In this document: in pieces, positions 36,201 through 43,747 of the stretch
How the letters are laid out: every line of letters starts with the position of its first letter
Position numbering within the stretch: the stretch's first letter is position 1
From: Demequina lignilytica
Lineage (GTDB): Bacteria > Actinomycetota > Actinomycetes > Actinomycetales > Demequinaceae
DNA: 64,000 nt
Direction of reading: 5' to 3'
Assembly: GCF_030418305.1 (NCBI RefSeq)
Contig: NZ_JAUHPX010000003.1
Coordinates: forward strand, 248,001-312,000
Made by a program: the position numbers and the translations under genes
The notes under the pieces: model-generated
The model's database searches: none
What the model was told of the DNA's origin: nothing
The model's input: only the letters and a program-made list of their open reading frames with translations

Positions 36201-36566
36201 CTAGGTCCGGCCGAGCTCCGCCAGGCGCGCCTCCACCAGCGTGGTGATGAGCGCGCGCGGAGGCGGCCGGTCGGCGGGCAGGCGAACCGCGCCCTTCGAC
36301 CAGCCGACGCCCTCGAGCGCGGTCGGATCGGAGGCCGCAAGATCCGTCAGCACGGTGCCCGAGTGCGGGAGGTAGGAGACGTGACGGGCCGCGGCGGAGA
36401 AGCCCGCGACCGGTGTCCCTCCCATCCGGAACGCGGGCGCCGCGTAGCTGAGCCCCTGCTCGGCGTCGGGGAGGAGCTCGGCGAGCAGGTCGCGCAGCGC
36501 GGCGAGCGTGCTCCGGTGCGGCTCGTCGAGCCCCGCCAGGTACGCGTCGATCTCCGCGGCGGTCAT
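36201..36566 (-). CDS. DUF1801-domain protein
   Basis: ATG 36566 gives 121 residues matching the DUF1801/YdhG-like fold: AEIDAYLAGLDEPHRSTLAA, LPDAEQGLSYAAPAFRMGGT, and the C-terminal KGAVRLPADRPPPRALI. Relatives are called iron chaperone-like, but function is not established. On the minus strand TAGCGT sits 7 nt before the ATG, so the mRNA is probably leaderless. A GTG 9 nt upstream is a less likely start. Confidence 0.75.
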   Translation of the reverse strand: MTAAEIDAYLAGLDEPHRSTLAALRDLLAELLPDAEQGLSYAAPAFRMGGTPVAGFSAAARHVSYLPHSGTVLTDLAASDPTALEGVGWSKGAVRLPADRPPPRALITTLVEARLAELGRT

Positions 36567-36608
36567 GCCGCCCACGCTACGTCGCGCATCGTCCCTGCGC
36601 GCCGCGGC

Positions 36609-37889
36609 TCACACACGTCCGAAGGCGACGATGTCCTGACCGAACTCCCCCGCGACCTCGTCGGACACGGTCGCCCGGGTGGACGCGATCGCCGCGAGGT
36701 AGTCGTCCGTGGTGGGCCCGGGTGCGCCGGCGCCGCGGCCGTCGACCGCCGCCTCGAGCGCGGACTGCGACGCCCGCCGCGCCGCGAACTCCATGTCCGC
36801 GGGCGTGAACCCTCCCGAGGCCGCGACCAGCGCATCGAGATCGACGCCGGCCGCCGCGTCCGCGGGCACGAACCGCGACCAGATCGCCTGACGGGCCTCG
36901 CCGTCCGGCAGGCCGATCGGGATCACGTAGTCGAAGCGGCCGTGGCGCAGGAACGCGCTGTCGAGGGAGCGGATGAAGTTGGTGGCGCACACCAGCAGGC
37001 GATCCGGGCGCTCGCGGAAGGCGGGGATGATCTTGAGCAGCTCGTTGGTCACCCCCTGCAGCGGCGACGGCGGATCGCCGCGGCGGTGCGAGGCGATCTC
37101 CTCGACCTCGTCGATCAGCACCACCGCGTGCTCGAGCTCCGCGATCTGGTGGAAGGTCTCGCGCAGCGCGCCCGCGAGCCCGCCCGGGTCCGCCGCCAGC
37201 CGCGACGGGAACACCTCCACGAACGACCACTCGAGGCGCGACGCGATCGCCTTCGCGAACGTGGTCTTGCCGGTCCCGGGCGGTCCGAACATCACCACCG
37301 CGCGCGGCGGTGCGACGCCGTAGCGCTGCGCGAGCGACGGCTCGGCCAGCGGCAGCACCAGGCGCTTCTCGATCAGCGCCTTCTCCGCGCGCATGCCGGC
37401 GACGCCGTCCCACAGCCCGCGCGGGAGGATGCGCCCCCCGAGCTCGGACAGCATCGCCATCTCCTCGCGCTGCACCGGGAGCCGACGCTCGAGGTAGCGG
37501 ACCGCCTTCTTCTCCCCGTAGCCGGCGTCGCGGAAGGCGTCGAGGTGGGTCTGCTCCGCGGGCACCAGGGCGGACAGCGTCGACGGGCCCGCCTCGGCGA
37601 CCTGGGCCTCGAGGGCGCCGAGCAGGGCCGGGCCGATGCCCTGGCCGTGCATCGCATCGTCCACGCCGTGGAACACCACCCACGCCTGGCGGTGCGCGCG
37701 TCGGCCGACGGCCGCGCCGACGATCTGCTCGTCGACGGTCGCCACCACCGCCATGTCCTCGGTCGCGGAGGTCAGCACCTCCGCCAGGGCGTAGACGGGC
37801 TCGACGCCGGCGGATCGGGACTGCTCCCAGAGCCGCACGATGCCCTCGAGGTCGTCGGCGTGCGCGTCGCGGATGCGCCAGCTGGCCAT
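36609..37889 (-). CDS. GNAT acetyltransferase domain fused to AAA+ ATPase
   Basis: Residues 1-130 of the 426-residue protein are a GNAT fold, with the acetyl-CoA loop region DAMHGQGIGPALLGALEAQV and AFRDAGYGEKKAVRYLERRL. Residues about 160-400 are an AAA+ ATPase of the p97/FtsH type: GMRAEKALIEKRLVLPLAEP, Walker A MFGPPGTGKTTFAKAIA, Walker B AVVLIDEVEEI, sensor-1 VCATNFIRSLD and arginine finger FLRHGRFDY. The fusion suggests an ATPase that remodels or presents a target for acetylation. No partner gene is nearby. The start follows AAGGAGCGACC. Confidence 0.85.
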   Translation of the reverse strand: MASWRIRDAHADDLEGIVRLWEQSRSAGVEPVYALAEVLTSATEDMAVVATVDEQIVGAAVGRRAHRQAWVVFHGVDDAMHGQGIGPALLGALEAQVAEAGPSTLSALVPAEQTHLDAFRDAGYGEKKAVRYLERRLPVQREEMAMLSELGGRILPRGLWDGVAGMRAEKALIEKRLVLPLAEPSLAQRYGVAPPRAVVMFGPPGTGKTTFAKAIASRLEWSFVEVFPSRLAADPGGLAGALRETFHQIAELEHAVVLIDEVEEIASHRRGDPPSPLQGVTNELLKIIPAFRERPDRLLVCATNFIRSLDSAFLRHGRFDYVIPIGLPDGEARQAIWSRFVPADAAAGVDLDALVAASGGFTPADMEFAARRASQSALEAAVDGRGAGAPGPTTDDYLAAIASTRATVSDEVAGEFGQDIVAFGRV

Positions 37890-38026
37890 GGGTCGCTCCT
37901 TGCCTACGTCGTCGTAGCGGGGACGTCTCGACGCTACTCCAGGGGGGTATCCGGTCGCCAGGCGTCGGCCCGCGCGCGTCCTCTCGGCCTAGGCTGGCCG
38001 GGTACCCGGATCGCTAAGGAGCGAAC

Positions 38027-38419
38027 ATGAGCAACCCCACCATCACCCGCGACGCCTCCGGCGCGCCCTCCGTCGACTTCTCCGGCGCCGAGAAGCCCGA
38101 GGGTCTCGTGGTCGACGTCCTCGCCGCCGGCGACGGCCCCGAGGTGGCCGAGGGCCACCACATCACGGTCCACTACACCGGCTGGCTGTGGGACGGCGCG
38201 AAGTTCGACTCCTCGTGGGACCGCGGCGACACCATCTCCTTCCGCATCGCGTACGGCTCGCTGATCGACGGCTGGGTCGACGGGATCGTGGGCCAGCCCG
38301 TGGGCTCGCAGCTGCTGCTGGTGGTCCCGCCGGAGTCCGGCTACGGCTTCCGCCCGATGGGTCCGATCCCCGCCGGCTCGACTCTGGTGTTCGTGGTCGA
38401 CGTCCTCGACGCCAAGTAG
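38027..38419 (+). CDS. FKBP-type peptidyl-prolyl isomerase
   Basis: The 130-residue protein has one FKBP domain: ITVHYTGWLWDGAKFDSSWD, then ISFRIAYGSLIDGWVDGIVG and a C-terminal GPIPAGSTLVFVVDVLDAK. The tyrosine, aspartate and tryptophan that line the proline pocket are present. It lacks a signal peptide, so it is cytosolic. An AAGGAGCGAAC ribosome-binding site precedes ATG 38027. It would speed proline isomerisation in protein folding. Confidence 0.92.
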   Translation: MSNPTITRDASGAPSVDFSGAEKPEGLVVDVLAAGDGPEVAEGHHITVHYTGWLWDGAKFDSSWDRGDTISFRIAYGSLIDGWVDGIVGQPVGSQLLLVVPPESGYGFRPMGPIPAGSTLVFVVDVLDAK

Positions 38420-38440
38420 CCCGGGCTCGTCCGGTCCGGC

Positions 38441-39109
38441 ATGGAGGCCGCCGCCGCATCGTCCGCTCCGAAGCACCTCGTCACGGCGCTGCACGTCGGC
38501 GCGGTGGCGCTCGGCATCGCGTTCCTCACCACCGGCGTGCACGAGTGGTTCGGCGGCGACCTGCCGGTCGCGGACCCGCTGCGGCGCTGGCTCACCGGGC
38601 TCCTCGCGGTGGTCTACCTCGGGCGCCTGCTGATCACCCAGTACGTCATGGTGACGCGGCCGTTCCCGTGGGCCGAGGCGCTCGCGGTCGGGCCGTGGGT
38701 GGTGGTGCTGCAGCTCACCATGGCGTGGTTCGGCGGCACCACCCAGGCCCCGGTCGACGGGGTCGTGTGGGTCGGCGTCGCGCTGTACGCCCTCGGCTCG
38801 TGGCTCAACACCTGGTCCGAGGAGCAGCGGCGGCGGTTCAAGAAGGACCCGGCGCACCGCGGCGTGCTGTTCACCGGAGGCCTGTTCTCCGTGGTGATCC
38901 ATCCGAACTACCTGGGCGACACCCTGCTGTTCACGGGGTTCGCGATGGTGGCGGGAGGCTGGTGGCCGCTGCTGGCCGCCGCGATCATGGCGGCCAGCTT
39001 CGCGTTCGGGCACATCCCGCGGCTCGACGCGCACCTCGAGGAGCACTACGGGGATGCGTTCCGCGCGTACGCCGCCCGCACCAGGCGGTACATCCCGTTC
39101 GTGTGGTGA
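38441..39109 (+). CDS. Isoprenylcysteine methyltransferase/steroid-reductase-like membrane protein
   Basis: The 222-residue protein has about five membrane helices and a C-terminal segment FSVVIHPNYLGDTLLFTGFA and HLEEHYGDAFRAYAARTRRY, the signature of the ICMT/DUF1295-like fold that binds a cofactor near the membrane. The bacterial substrate is unknown. The start lies 21 nt after the FKBP stop. Residues 5-8 (AASSAP) are encoded by a CGCATCGTCC word. Confidence 0.78.
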   Translation: MEAAAASSAPKHLVTALHVGAVALGIAFLTTGVHEWFGGDLPVADPLRRWLTGLLAVVYLGRLLITQYVMVTRPFPWAEALAVGPWVVVLQLTMAWFGGTTQAPVDGVVWVGVALYALGSWLNTWSEEQRRRFKKDPAHRGVLFTGGLFSVVIHPNYLGDTLLFTGFAMVAGGWWPLLAAAIMAASFAFGHIPRLDAHLEEHYGDAFRAYAARTRRYIPFVW

Positions 39110-39129
39110 CGGGCGCGTAGGCTCGCGGG

Positions 39130-39666
39130 ATGGCCGCCCCGTTGACCGACGCCCAGGTGGTGGAGCTGCGCGAGTCCTACGCGGCGGGCGCGCGTCAGGT
39201 CGATCTCGCCGCTCGCTTCGGGATCTCGCAGACCGCGGTCTCGGCGATCGTGTCGGGTCGCACCCGCGCGGCGGCGGGCGGGCCGGTCAAGGAGTCGGCT
39301 CCCCGCGCGCGCCGTGCTCGGAGCGGGTCCGCGCCGGGACCGGGCCCGGCCGGGGCATCGTCCCGCCGGACGCGCCTCACCCCCGTGCGCGTCGACGCGA
39401 TCCGCGCGCGGGTCGCGGCGGGGGAGCCGCGGGCGGCCGTCGCCGAGGCCGAGGGGGTGTCGATCCACACCGTTCACTCGATCATGAGCGGTCGGCGCAG
39501 CGGGTCGGCGGGCAGCGGGTCCCTCACCGACGCGCAGGTGACCGAGCTGCGTGCGGCTGCGGAGGCCGGTGCGGGCCAGGCGGAGCTGGCGGTGCGGTTC
39601 GGCATCTCGCAGCAGGCGGTGAGCGCGATCCTCCGCGGCCTCTCCCACCGGGACGGTCAGTACTGA
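39130..39666 (+). CDS. Small protein with three helix-turn-helix units
   Basis: The 178-residue protein consists of three related HTH units joined by basic, Ala/Pro-rich linkers: LTDAQVVELRESYAAGARQ with FGISQTAVSAIVSGR (residues 5-43), LTPVRVDAIRARVAAGEPR with GVSIHTVHSIMSGR (about 86-122), and LTDAQVTELRAAAEAGAGQ with FGISQQAVSAILRG (about 133-170). The HTH type resembles the DNA-recognition modules of homing endonucleases and resolvases, but no catalytic domain is present. TAGGCT (39118-39123) precedes ATG by 6 nt, so the mRNA is likely leaderless. The protein is next to a palindromic repeat array at 39705-39837, which may be its target. Confidence 0.72.
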   Translation: MAAPLTDAQVVELRESYAAGARQVDLAARFGISQTAVSAIVSGRTRAAAGGPVKESAPRARRARSGSAPGPGPAGASSRRTRLTPVRVDAIRARVAAGEPRAAVAEAEGVSIHTVHSIMSGRRSGSAGSGSLTDAQVTELRAAAEAGAGQAELAVRFGISQQAVSAILRGLSHRDGQY

Positions 39667-39704
39667 TCCACGGCCCGGCTCGTGCCGCAACCGCCCTGCG
39701 CCTG

Positions 39705-39837
39705 TCGGGACACTCAGTCCTCCGAATCTGCTGAATCGCGGGCTCTCGGGACACTCAGTCCTCATCCGGCCCATCGAAGAGGACTGACTGTCCCGGGAAC
39801 GCGAGATCCGGCTCGAGATGAGGACTGGCTGTCCCGA
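39705..39837. repeat. 133-bp palindromic array of four 17-18 bp repeats
   Basis: TCGGGACACTCAGTCCTC occurs at 39705-39721 (one base shorter) and 39746-39763. Its reverse complement, with 1-2 changes, occurs at 39779-39795 (GAGGACTGACTGTCCCG) and 39820-39837 (GAGGACTGGCTGTCCCGA). Repeat starts are 41 bp apart within each arm, so the array is a symmetric palindrome. The 243-nt gap between the three-HTH gene and the ArsR gene is mostly this array. Confidence 0.85.
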
Positions 39838-39872
39838 CCCCGGCGGGTGAGGGGCGGGCGGAGGGTGAGGGG

Positions 39873-39920
39873 TTGCGCCGCACCCCGCCCGGGTCTAACC
39901 TGCAACCAAATGGTTGTACA
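39873..39920 (+). promoter_or_regulatory. ArsR promoter and autoregulatory operator over the start codon
   Basis: TTGCGC (39873-39878), 17 nt and TAACCT (39896-39901) form a promoter placing the transcript start within about 2 nt of the ATG at 39910. The palindrome CAACCA-AA-TGGTTG (39903-39916, extending to TGTACA) covers the start. It matches the usual form of operators of ArsR regulators linked to SRPBCC proteins. Confidence 0.7.
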
Positions 39921-40254
39921 AACTGATCTCTCCGACGCCGAGGTGGACCGCATCTTCCACGCTCTGGCCGACGCGACGCGCCGCGACATCGTGCGCCGCA
40001 CCCTCACGGTCGAGTCCTCCGTCAGCGAGCTGGCGCAGGCCTACGACATGTCCTTCGCCGCCGTGCAGAAGCACGTCGCCGTCCTGGAAGGAGCGGGCCT
40101 GGTGGTGAAGACGCCACGCGGCCGCGAACGCCTGGTCCGCGGCAACCCCGACAGGATCAGGAAGGCCCAACGCCTCCTGGATGCCTACGAGCAGCTCTGG
40201 CGCGACCGCGTCGACCGGCTCGACTCGCTCTTCGCCGAGCGGCCCGACCGCTGA
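39910..40254 (+). CDS. ArsR-family transcriptional regulator
   Basis: The 114-residue protein has the winged helix of ArsR proteins of the SRPBCC-linked subgroup: VDRIFHALADATRRDIVRRT, then SVSELAQAYDMSFAAVQKHV as recognition helix and a wing around LVVKTPRGRERLVRG. There are no metal-binding cysteines, so the inducer is not a metal through the usual site. The next gene, 28 nt downstream, encodes a tandem SRPBCC protein and is probably co-regulated. Confidence 0.88.
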   Translation: MVVQTDLSDAEVDRIFHALADATRRDIVRRTLTVESSVSELAQAYDMSFAAVQKHVAVLEGAGLVVKTPRGRERLVRGNPDRIRKAQRLLDAYEQLWRDRVDRLDSLFAERPDR

Positions 40255-40282
40255 CCCCACCCGCACGAGACAGGTCCCCACC

Positions 40283-41278
40283 ATGCCCATCACCTCCGTC
40301 ACCAAGGACCCCGAGGCGCTCACGATGACCGTGGTCGCCGAGTTCCCCGTCCCCGTCGAGCGCCTCTGGGACGCCTACACCGACCCGCGCCAGATCGAGA
40401 GGTTCTGGGGTCCGGTCGAGTGGCCCGCGACGTTCACGCGCCACGACTGCGCCGTGGGCGGCCGCACCGACTACTACATGACCGGCCCCGACGGCGAGCG
40501 CTCCGGCGGCTACTGGACCTGGCTCGCGGTGGACCCGGGCCGGAGCTTCGAGGTCGAGGATGGCTTCGCGACCGAGGACGCGGAGAGCAACCCGGACCTG
40601 CCGTCCATGCGTATGACCTTCACGTTCGAGTCGACGCCCGCCGGCTCCCGCCTCACCACCACCACCCGCTTCCCGAGCCTCGAGGCCCTCGAGCAGCTGC
40701 TGGGCATGGGCATGGAGGAGGGCATGCGCTCCGCGATGAGCCAGATCGACGCGGTGGTCGCGGATCTCGAGTCCTTCGCCGCCGGCCGCGGCACCGAATC
40801 ACAGATCCTGTCCGACACGCAGGTCCGGATCTCCCGCGTGATCCGCGGCAGCGCCGCGCAGGTCTGGCGCGCCCACCACGAGCCCGAGCTGATGAGGCGA
40901 TGGCTGCTGGGACCCGAGGGATGGACGATGCCGGTGTGCGTGGTCGCCCGGAACGTGGGCGACTCCTACCGCAACGAGTGGGCGCCCGTCGCGGGCGGCG
41001 CCGCCGACGGGCAGCCCGGCTTCGGCTTCGAGGGCGAGCTGCTCGCATCCGAGCCGCCGTACCGCGAGGTCACCACCGAGCGGATGATCGGCATGCCCGG
41101 GGAGGGCAACGTCAACGAGCTCACGCTGATCCCCCGCTCCGACGGCACCACGCTCCTCAGCCTGCTCATCACATATCCGAACGCGGAGATGCGCGACATG
41201 ATCCTCGGCACCGGCATGACCGACGGGATGGAGACCAGCTACGCGCGGCTCGAGGAGGAGGTGCTCGCACCGGCCTGA
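40283..41278 (+). CDS. Tandem SRPBCC (AHSA1-like) protein
   Basis: The 331-residue protein has two SRPBCC domains. Domain 1 (residues 1-165) has EFPVPVERLWDAYTDPRQIE with FWGPVEWPATFTRHDCAVGG; domain 2 (about 172-331) has RISRVIRGSAAQVWRAHHEP with RRWLLGPEGWTMPV. Such domains form a deep hydrophobic pocket for lipids or polyketides or act as Hsp90-activator-like folds. Single-domain members usually accompany ArsR regulators; here two are fused. The last 40 nt overlap the convergent methyltransferase gene. Confidence 0.85.
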   Translation: MPITSVTKDPEALTMTVVAEFPVPVERLWDAYTDPRQIERFWGPVEWPATFTRHDCAVGGRTDYYMTGPDGERSGGYWTWLAVDPGRSFEVEDGFATEDAESNPDLPSMRMTFTFESTPAGSRLTTTTRFPSLEALEQLLGMGMEEGMRSAMSQIDAVVADLESFAAGRGTESQILSDTQVRISRVIRGSAAQVWRAHHEPELMRRWLLGPEGWTMPVCVVARNVGDSYRNEWAPVAGGAADGQPGFGFEGELLASEPPYREVTTERMIGMPGEGNVNELTLIPRSDGTTLLSLLITYPNAEMRDMILGTGMTDGMETSYARLEEEVLAPA

Positions 41279-42021
41279 CGCGCCACCACGACGACGGCGC
41301 CGCGCTCGTCGTCCCGCTCCAGCGCGGGGACGAGCCCGGCGCCGGCGGCCGCGGCCACCGTCAGCCTCTCCAGGGCGTCGCTCGTCTCCACGACACAGGC
41401 GCCGCCGGGGCGCAGCAGGCGGGACGATGCGGCGAACACCCCGCGCTGCAGGTCCAGGCCGTCGGGTCCGCCGTCGAGGGCGAGGACCGGCTCGTGGTCG
41501 CGAGCCTCGCGCGGCATCAGCGGGATCTGGGCGGTCGGCACGTACGGCGGACACGCCGTCACCACGTCGACGAGGCCGCGGAGGTGCGCCAGCGCATCGT
41601 CCAGGTCCGAGGCGATCGCGGTGGCGCCGAGCGGCGCGAGCAGCGCGTGCGCGAGATCGACCGCGGCCGGGTCGATGTCCGCCGCGACCACCGTCAGGTC
41701 GGGACGGGCGTACGCGACGGCGCCCCCGATCGCGCCCGCGCCGCAGCACAGGTCGACCATGGTGCCGCCCGCGGGGGCCAGTGCGAGGGCGACCTCCGCG
41801 ACCAGCTCGGTCCGCCTGCGCGGCACGAACACCCCGGGGGCGACCGGCACGCGCAACCCCGCGAACAGGGCCCACCCGAGCACCAGCTCGAGCGGCTCGC
41901 CGCGCTCGCGGCGCGCCACCAGCGCGTCCCGGTCGCCGCCCGCGGCGGCGAGCAGTGCGGCCTCCTCCTCCGCGAACACGCAGCCCGCGGCGCGCAGCCG
42001 CGTCACCATCGCATCGTCCAT
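41239..42021 (-). CDS. PrmC-related N5-glutamine methyltransferase-like protein
   Basis: ATG 42021 gives 260 residues of the HemK/PrmC fold: VFVPRRRTELVAEVALALAP, SAM-binding MVDLCCGAGAIGGAVA and VVAADIDPAAVDLA. The catalytic NPPY motif, which holds the glutamine amide, reads CPPY (VVTACPPYVPTAQIPL). In the PrmC-related actinobacterial subgroup this motif already varies, so the substrate may not be release factors. Its 3' end overlaps the convergent SRPBCC gene by 40 nt. Its first codons contain the reverse complement of the GGACGATGCG word. Confidence 0.78.
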   Translation of the reverse strand: MDDAMVTRLRAAGCVFAEEEAALLAAAGGDRDALVARRERGEPLELVLGWALFAGLRVPVAPGVFVPRRRTELVAEVALALAPAGGTMVDLCCGAGAIGGAVAYARPDLTVVAADIDPAAVDLAHALLAPLGATAIASDLDDALAHLRGLVDVVTACPPYVPTAQIPLMPREARDHEPVLALDGGPDGLDLQRGVFAASSRLLRPGGACVVETSDALERLTVAAAAGAGLVPALERDDERGAVVVVARQAGASTSSSSRA

Positions 42022-42088
42022 GCGCGGCACGCTACCCGTGACGGACCGCGCCGGACAGGGCACACTGAGGGACATGGACGATGCGGTC
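42007..42088. repeat. 13-bp inverted repeat joining two divergent starts
   Basis: CGCATCGTCCATG (42010-42022) and CATGGACGATGCG (42073-42085) are perfect inverted repeats that each include a start codon, so both divergent proteins begin Met-Asp-Asp-Ala. The 52-nt gap between them holds both promoters. Confidence 0.75.
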
Positions 42089-42565
42089 ATCGACCCGGCG
42101 CACCTGGGCCGGGTCATCCACGCCGAGGCCACCGACGTGCTGCGCTTCGAGCGCACGTATCCCGCGCCCGCCGTCGACGTGTGGGACTCCCTGGTGTCGC
42201 CCGACCGCAACGGGACCTGGGGCTTCCCGACCGGCTACGAGCCGCGCGTCGGAGGTGCCGTGTCCGCGAACGGCGCGGAGGTCGGGGAGGTCCTCGCGTG
42301 GGAGCCCGGGCGCGTGCTCGAGTACGCGTTCGACGGGCCGGGAGGCCGCTGGCACCTGTGCCTCATGCTCGACGCGGTCGACGGCGGCACGCTGCTCACC
42401 TTCGACCACCTGGCCCCGGATCCGCACGACCCCGACTACGCGGCGGGTTGGCACTGGCACCTCGACCGGCTCGCCCAGCACCTGGTGGGCGAGGATCCGG
42501 CAGCGGTCGAGTCGGACGCGCACTTCGAGGAGCTGCAGCGGCTGTACTCGCAAGCCGGCGGCTGA
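42074..42565 (+). CDS. SRPBCC-domain protein
   Basis: The 163-residue protein is one SRPBCC domain of the AHSA1-like type: FERTYPAPAVDVWDSLVSPD, then GGAVSANGAEVGEVLAWEPG and LLTFDHLAPDPHDPDYAAGW with the C-terminal helix HWHLDRLAQHLVG. It probably binds a hydrophobic ligand. It is divergent from the PrmC-like gene and not linked to a regulator. The domain is related to those of the tandem protein about 1 kb away. Confidence 0.82.
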   Translation: MDDAVIDPAHLGRVIHAEATDVLRFERTYPAPAVDVWDSLVSPDRNGTWGFPTGYEPRVGGAVSANGAEVGEVLAWEPGRVLEYAFDGPGGRWHLCLMLDAVDGGTLLTFDHLAPDPHDPDYAAGWHWHLDRLAQHLVGEDPAAVESDAHFEELQRLYSQAGG

Positions 42566-42595
42566 GTGGCGCAGGAGTGCCGCGACGGGACCGCG

Positions 42596-43747
42596 TCAGG
42601 CGGGCCGTCCGCGGTGCTGGCCCCGCCAGAGTGCGTGAGCGTCGCGTACGAGGGGCGCGATTGTACGGTCGATCTCGCTCGCCTCCTGCGGCCATTCTCG
42701 GCCCTCCGCTCGTAGCGCCGCGGCGGCGGCTTCGCCGTACAGGGTCTCGCGGTTCCATTCGACCTGGACCACGTCGACGACCGGCTCGGCTGACCCGCCC
42801 GTCGAGCCGAAGGTGTCGCGCAGCTGCACCGTCTCGGCGGCGCCGCGATAGGGCGCGTTGATGCTGAAGCCCGCCGCCCCGGGGAACACCTTCATGTAGG
42901 CGTCCTTGAGGGCCTCGACCGAGGGCGATGGCATCGAGGTCGGCTCCGTCCCCACGGGCTCGCCGGCGGGATCTCCGCGCGTGCCGAAGTCGACGTACCG
43001 GGGTAGCCGGTCTGTTTCTGGTTTGGCGACGTTGAGCCTGTCGTCGGCGGTGAGGGTGTAGTTGCTGGTGTCGTGGAGTCCCACGATCAGCAGGTGGCCG
43101 ATCCTGGCGCGCTCAGCGGCCGATCCACGGTCATCGGGCAGCGCGGAGAGGGCCGCCCGCTTCGCCGCGATCACCCTGGTGATCATGGCCTCGACGGTGC
43201 GGTGGTAGACGTCCACGGTGCGTGCGGCCGCCTCGAAGATGACGTCGAGGAAGCCGTCGATGTCCGCCTCCACCCGAGTGATGTCGAGGAGGGGCAGGCC
43301 GGCGAACGTGACGGTCCGGATGGTGTCGACTCCTGCCAGCCGCGGGGTCTCTCCTCGCTGAGCCGCCGACCGGGTGCGGGCGATGGCCTCGACGAGCTGC
43401 TCCCGCGCGGTCGCTCGCGACGGGCGCGCGCGGTTGGGGTCGAGCACCAGCCGGTTCACCGGGTTGCGAACGTAGACGATGTGAGGGTCGAGGCTTGCCC
43501 AGTGGCGCCCGAGAGCATCCGAGGCGAAGTCGGAGAAGTCCATGCGACGGCGTTCTGACACGTCGGCTGCGAGCCACTCCTCGACCTCGGAGGGCAGGGC
43601 GACGGAGGCATGGGGATCGTGGACGACCGTGGTGACGTCCGCGAGAGGCGTCGCAGGGCTGGCGCTGATGAGCGAGGCTGGATCGATGGTCGTCTCGGGG
43701 TCCAGTCGGAGGCGGCGGTCGAGCCGCCACGGGTCGAGGTCACCCAT
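42596..43747 (-). CDS. N-formylglutamate amidohydrolase-like protein
   Basis: The 383-residue protein shows features of the N-formylglutamate amidohydrolase family: HDPHASVALPSEVEEW, VNRLVLDPNRARPSR, GLHDTSNYTLTADDRLNVAK and SINAPYRGAAETVQLRDTFG, with VVDVVQVEWNRETLYG near the C-terminus. The usual zinc ligands are not all obvious, so a related amidohydrolase or a carboxypeptidase-like role is possible. Its start overlaps the end of the Dcu transporter gene by 8 nt, so the two are coupled. The transporter could supply its substrate. Confidence 0.6.
   Translation of the reverse strand: MGDLDPWRLDRRLRLDPETTIDPASLISASPATPLADVTTVVHDPHASVALPSEVEEWLAADVSERRRMDFSDFASDALGRHWASLDPHIVYVRNPVNRLVLDPNRARPSRATAREQLVEAIARTRSAAQRGETPRLAGVDTIRTVTFAGLPLLDITRVEADIDGFLDVIFEAAARTVDVYHRTVEAMITRVIAAKRAALSALPDDRGSAAERARIGHLLIVGLHDTSNYTLTADDRLNVAKPETDRLPRYVDFGTRGDPAGEPVGTEPTSMPSPSVEALKDAYMKVFPGAAGFSINAPYRGAAETVQLRDTFGSTGGSAEPVVDVVQVEWNRETLYGEAAAAALRAEGREWPQEASEIDRTIAPLVRDAHALWRGQHRGRPA

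Noticed and set aside
39705-39837. CRISPR array
   Set aside because: Only four copies, in two orientations, with no Cas gene and no uniform spacers; it is a palindromic repeat.
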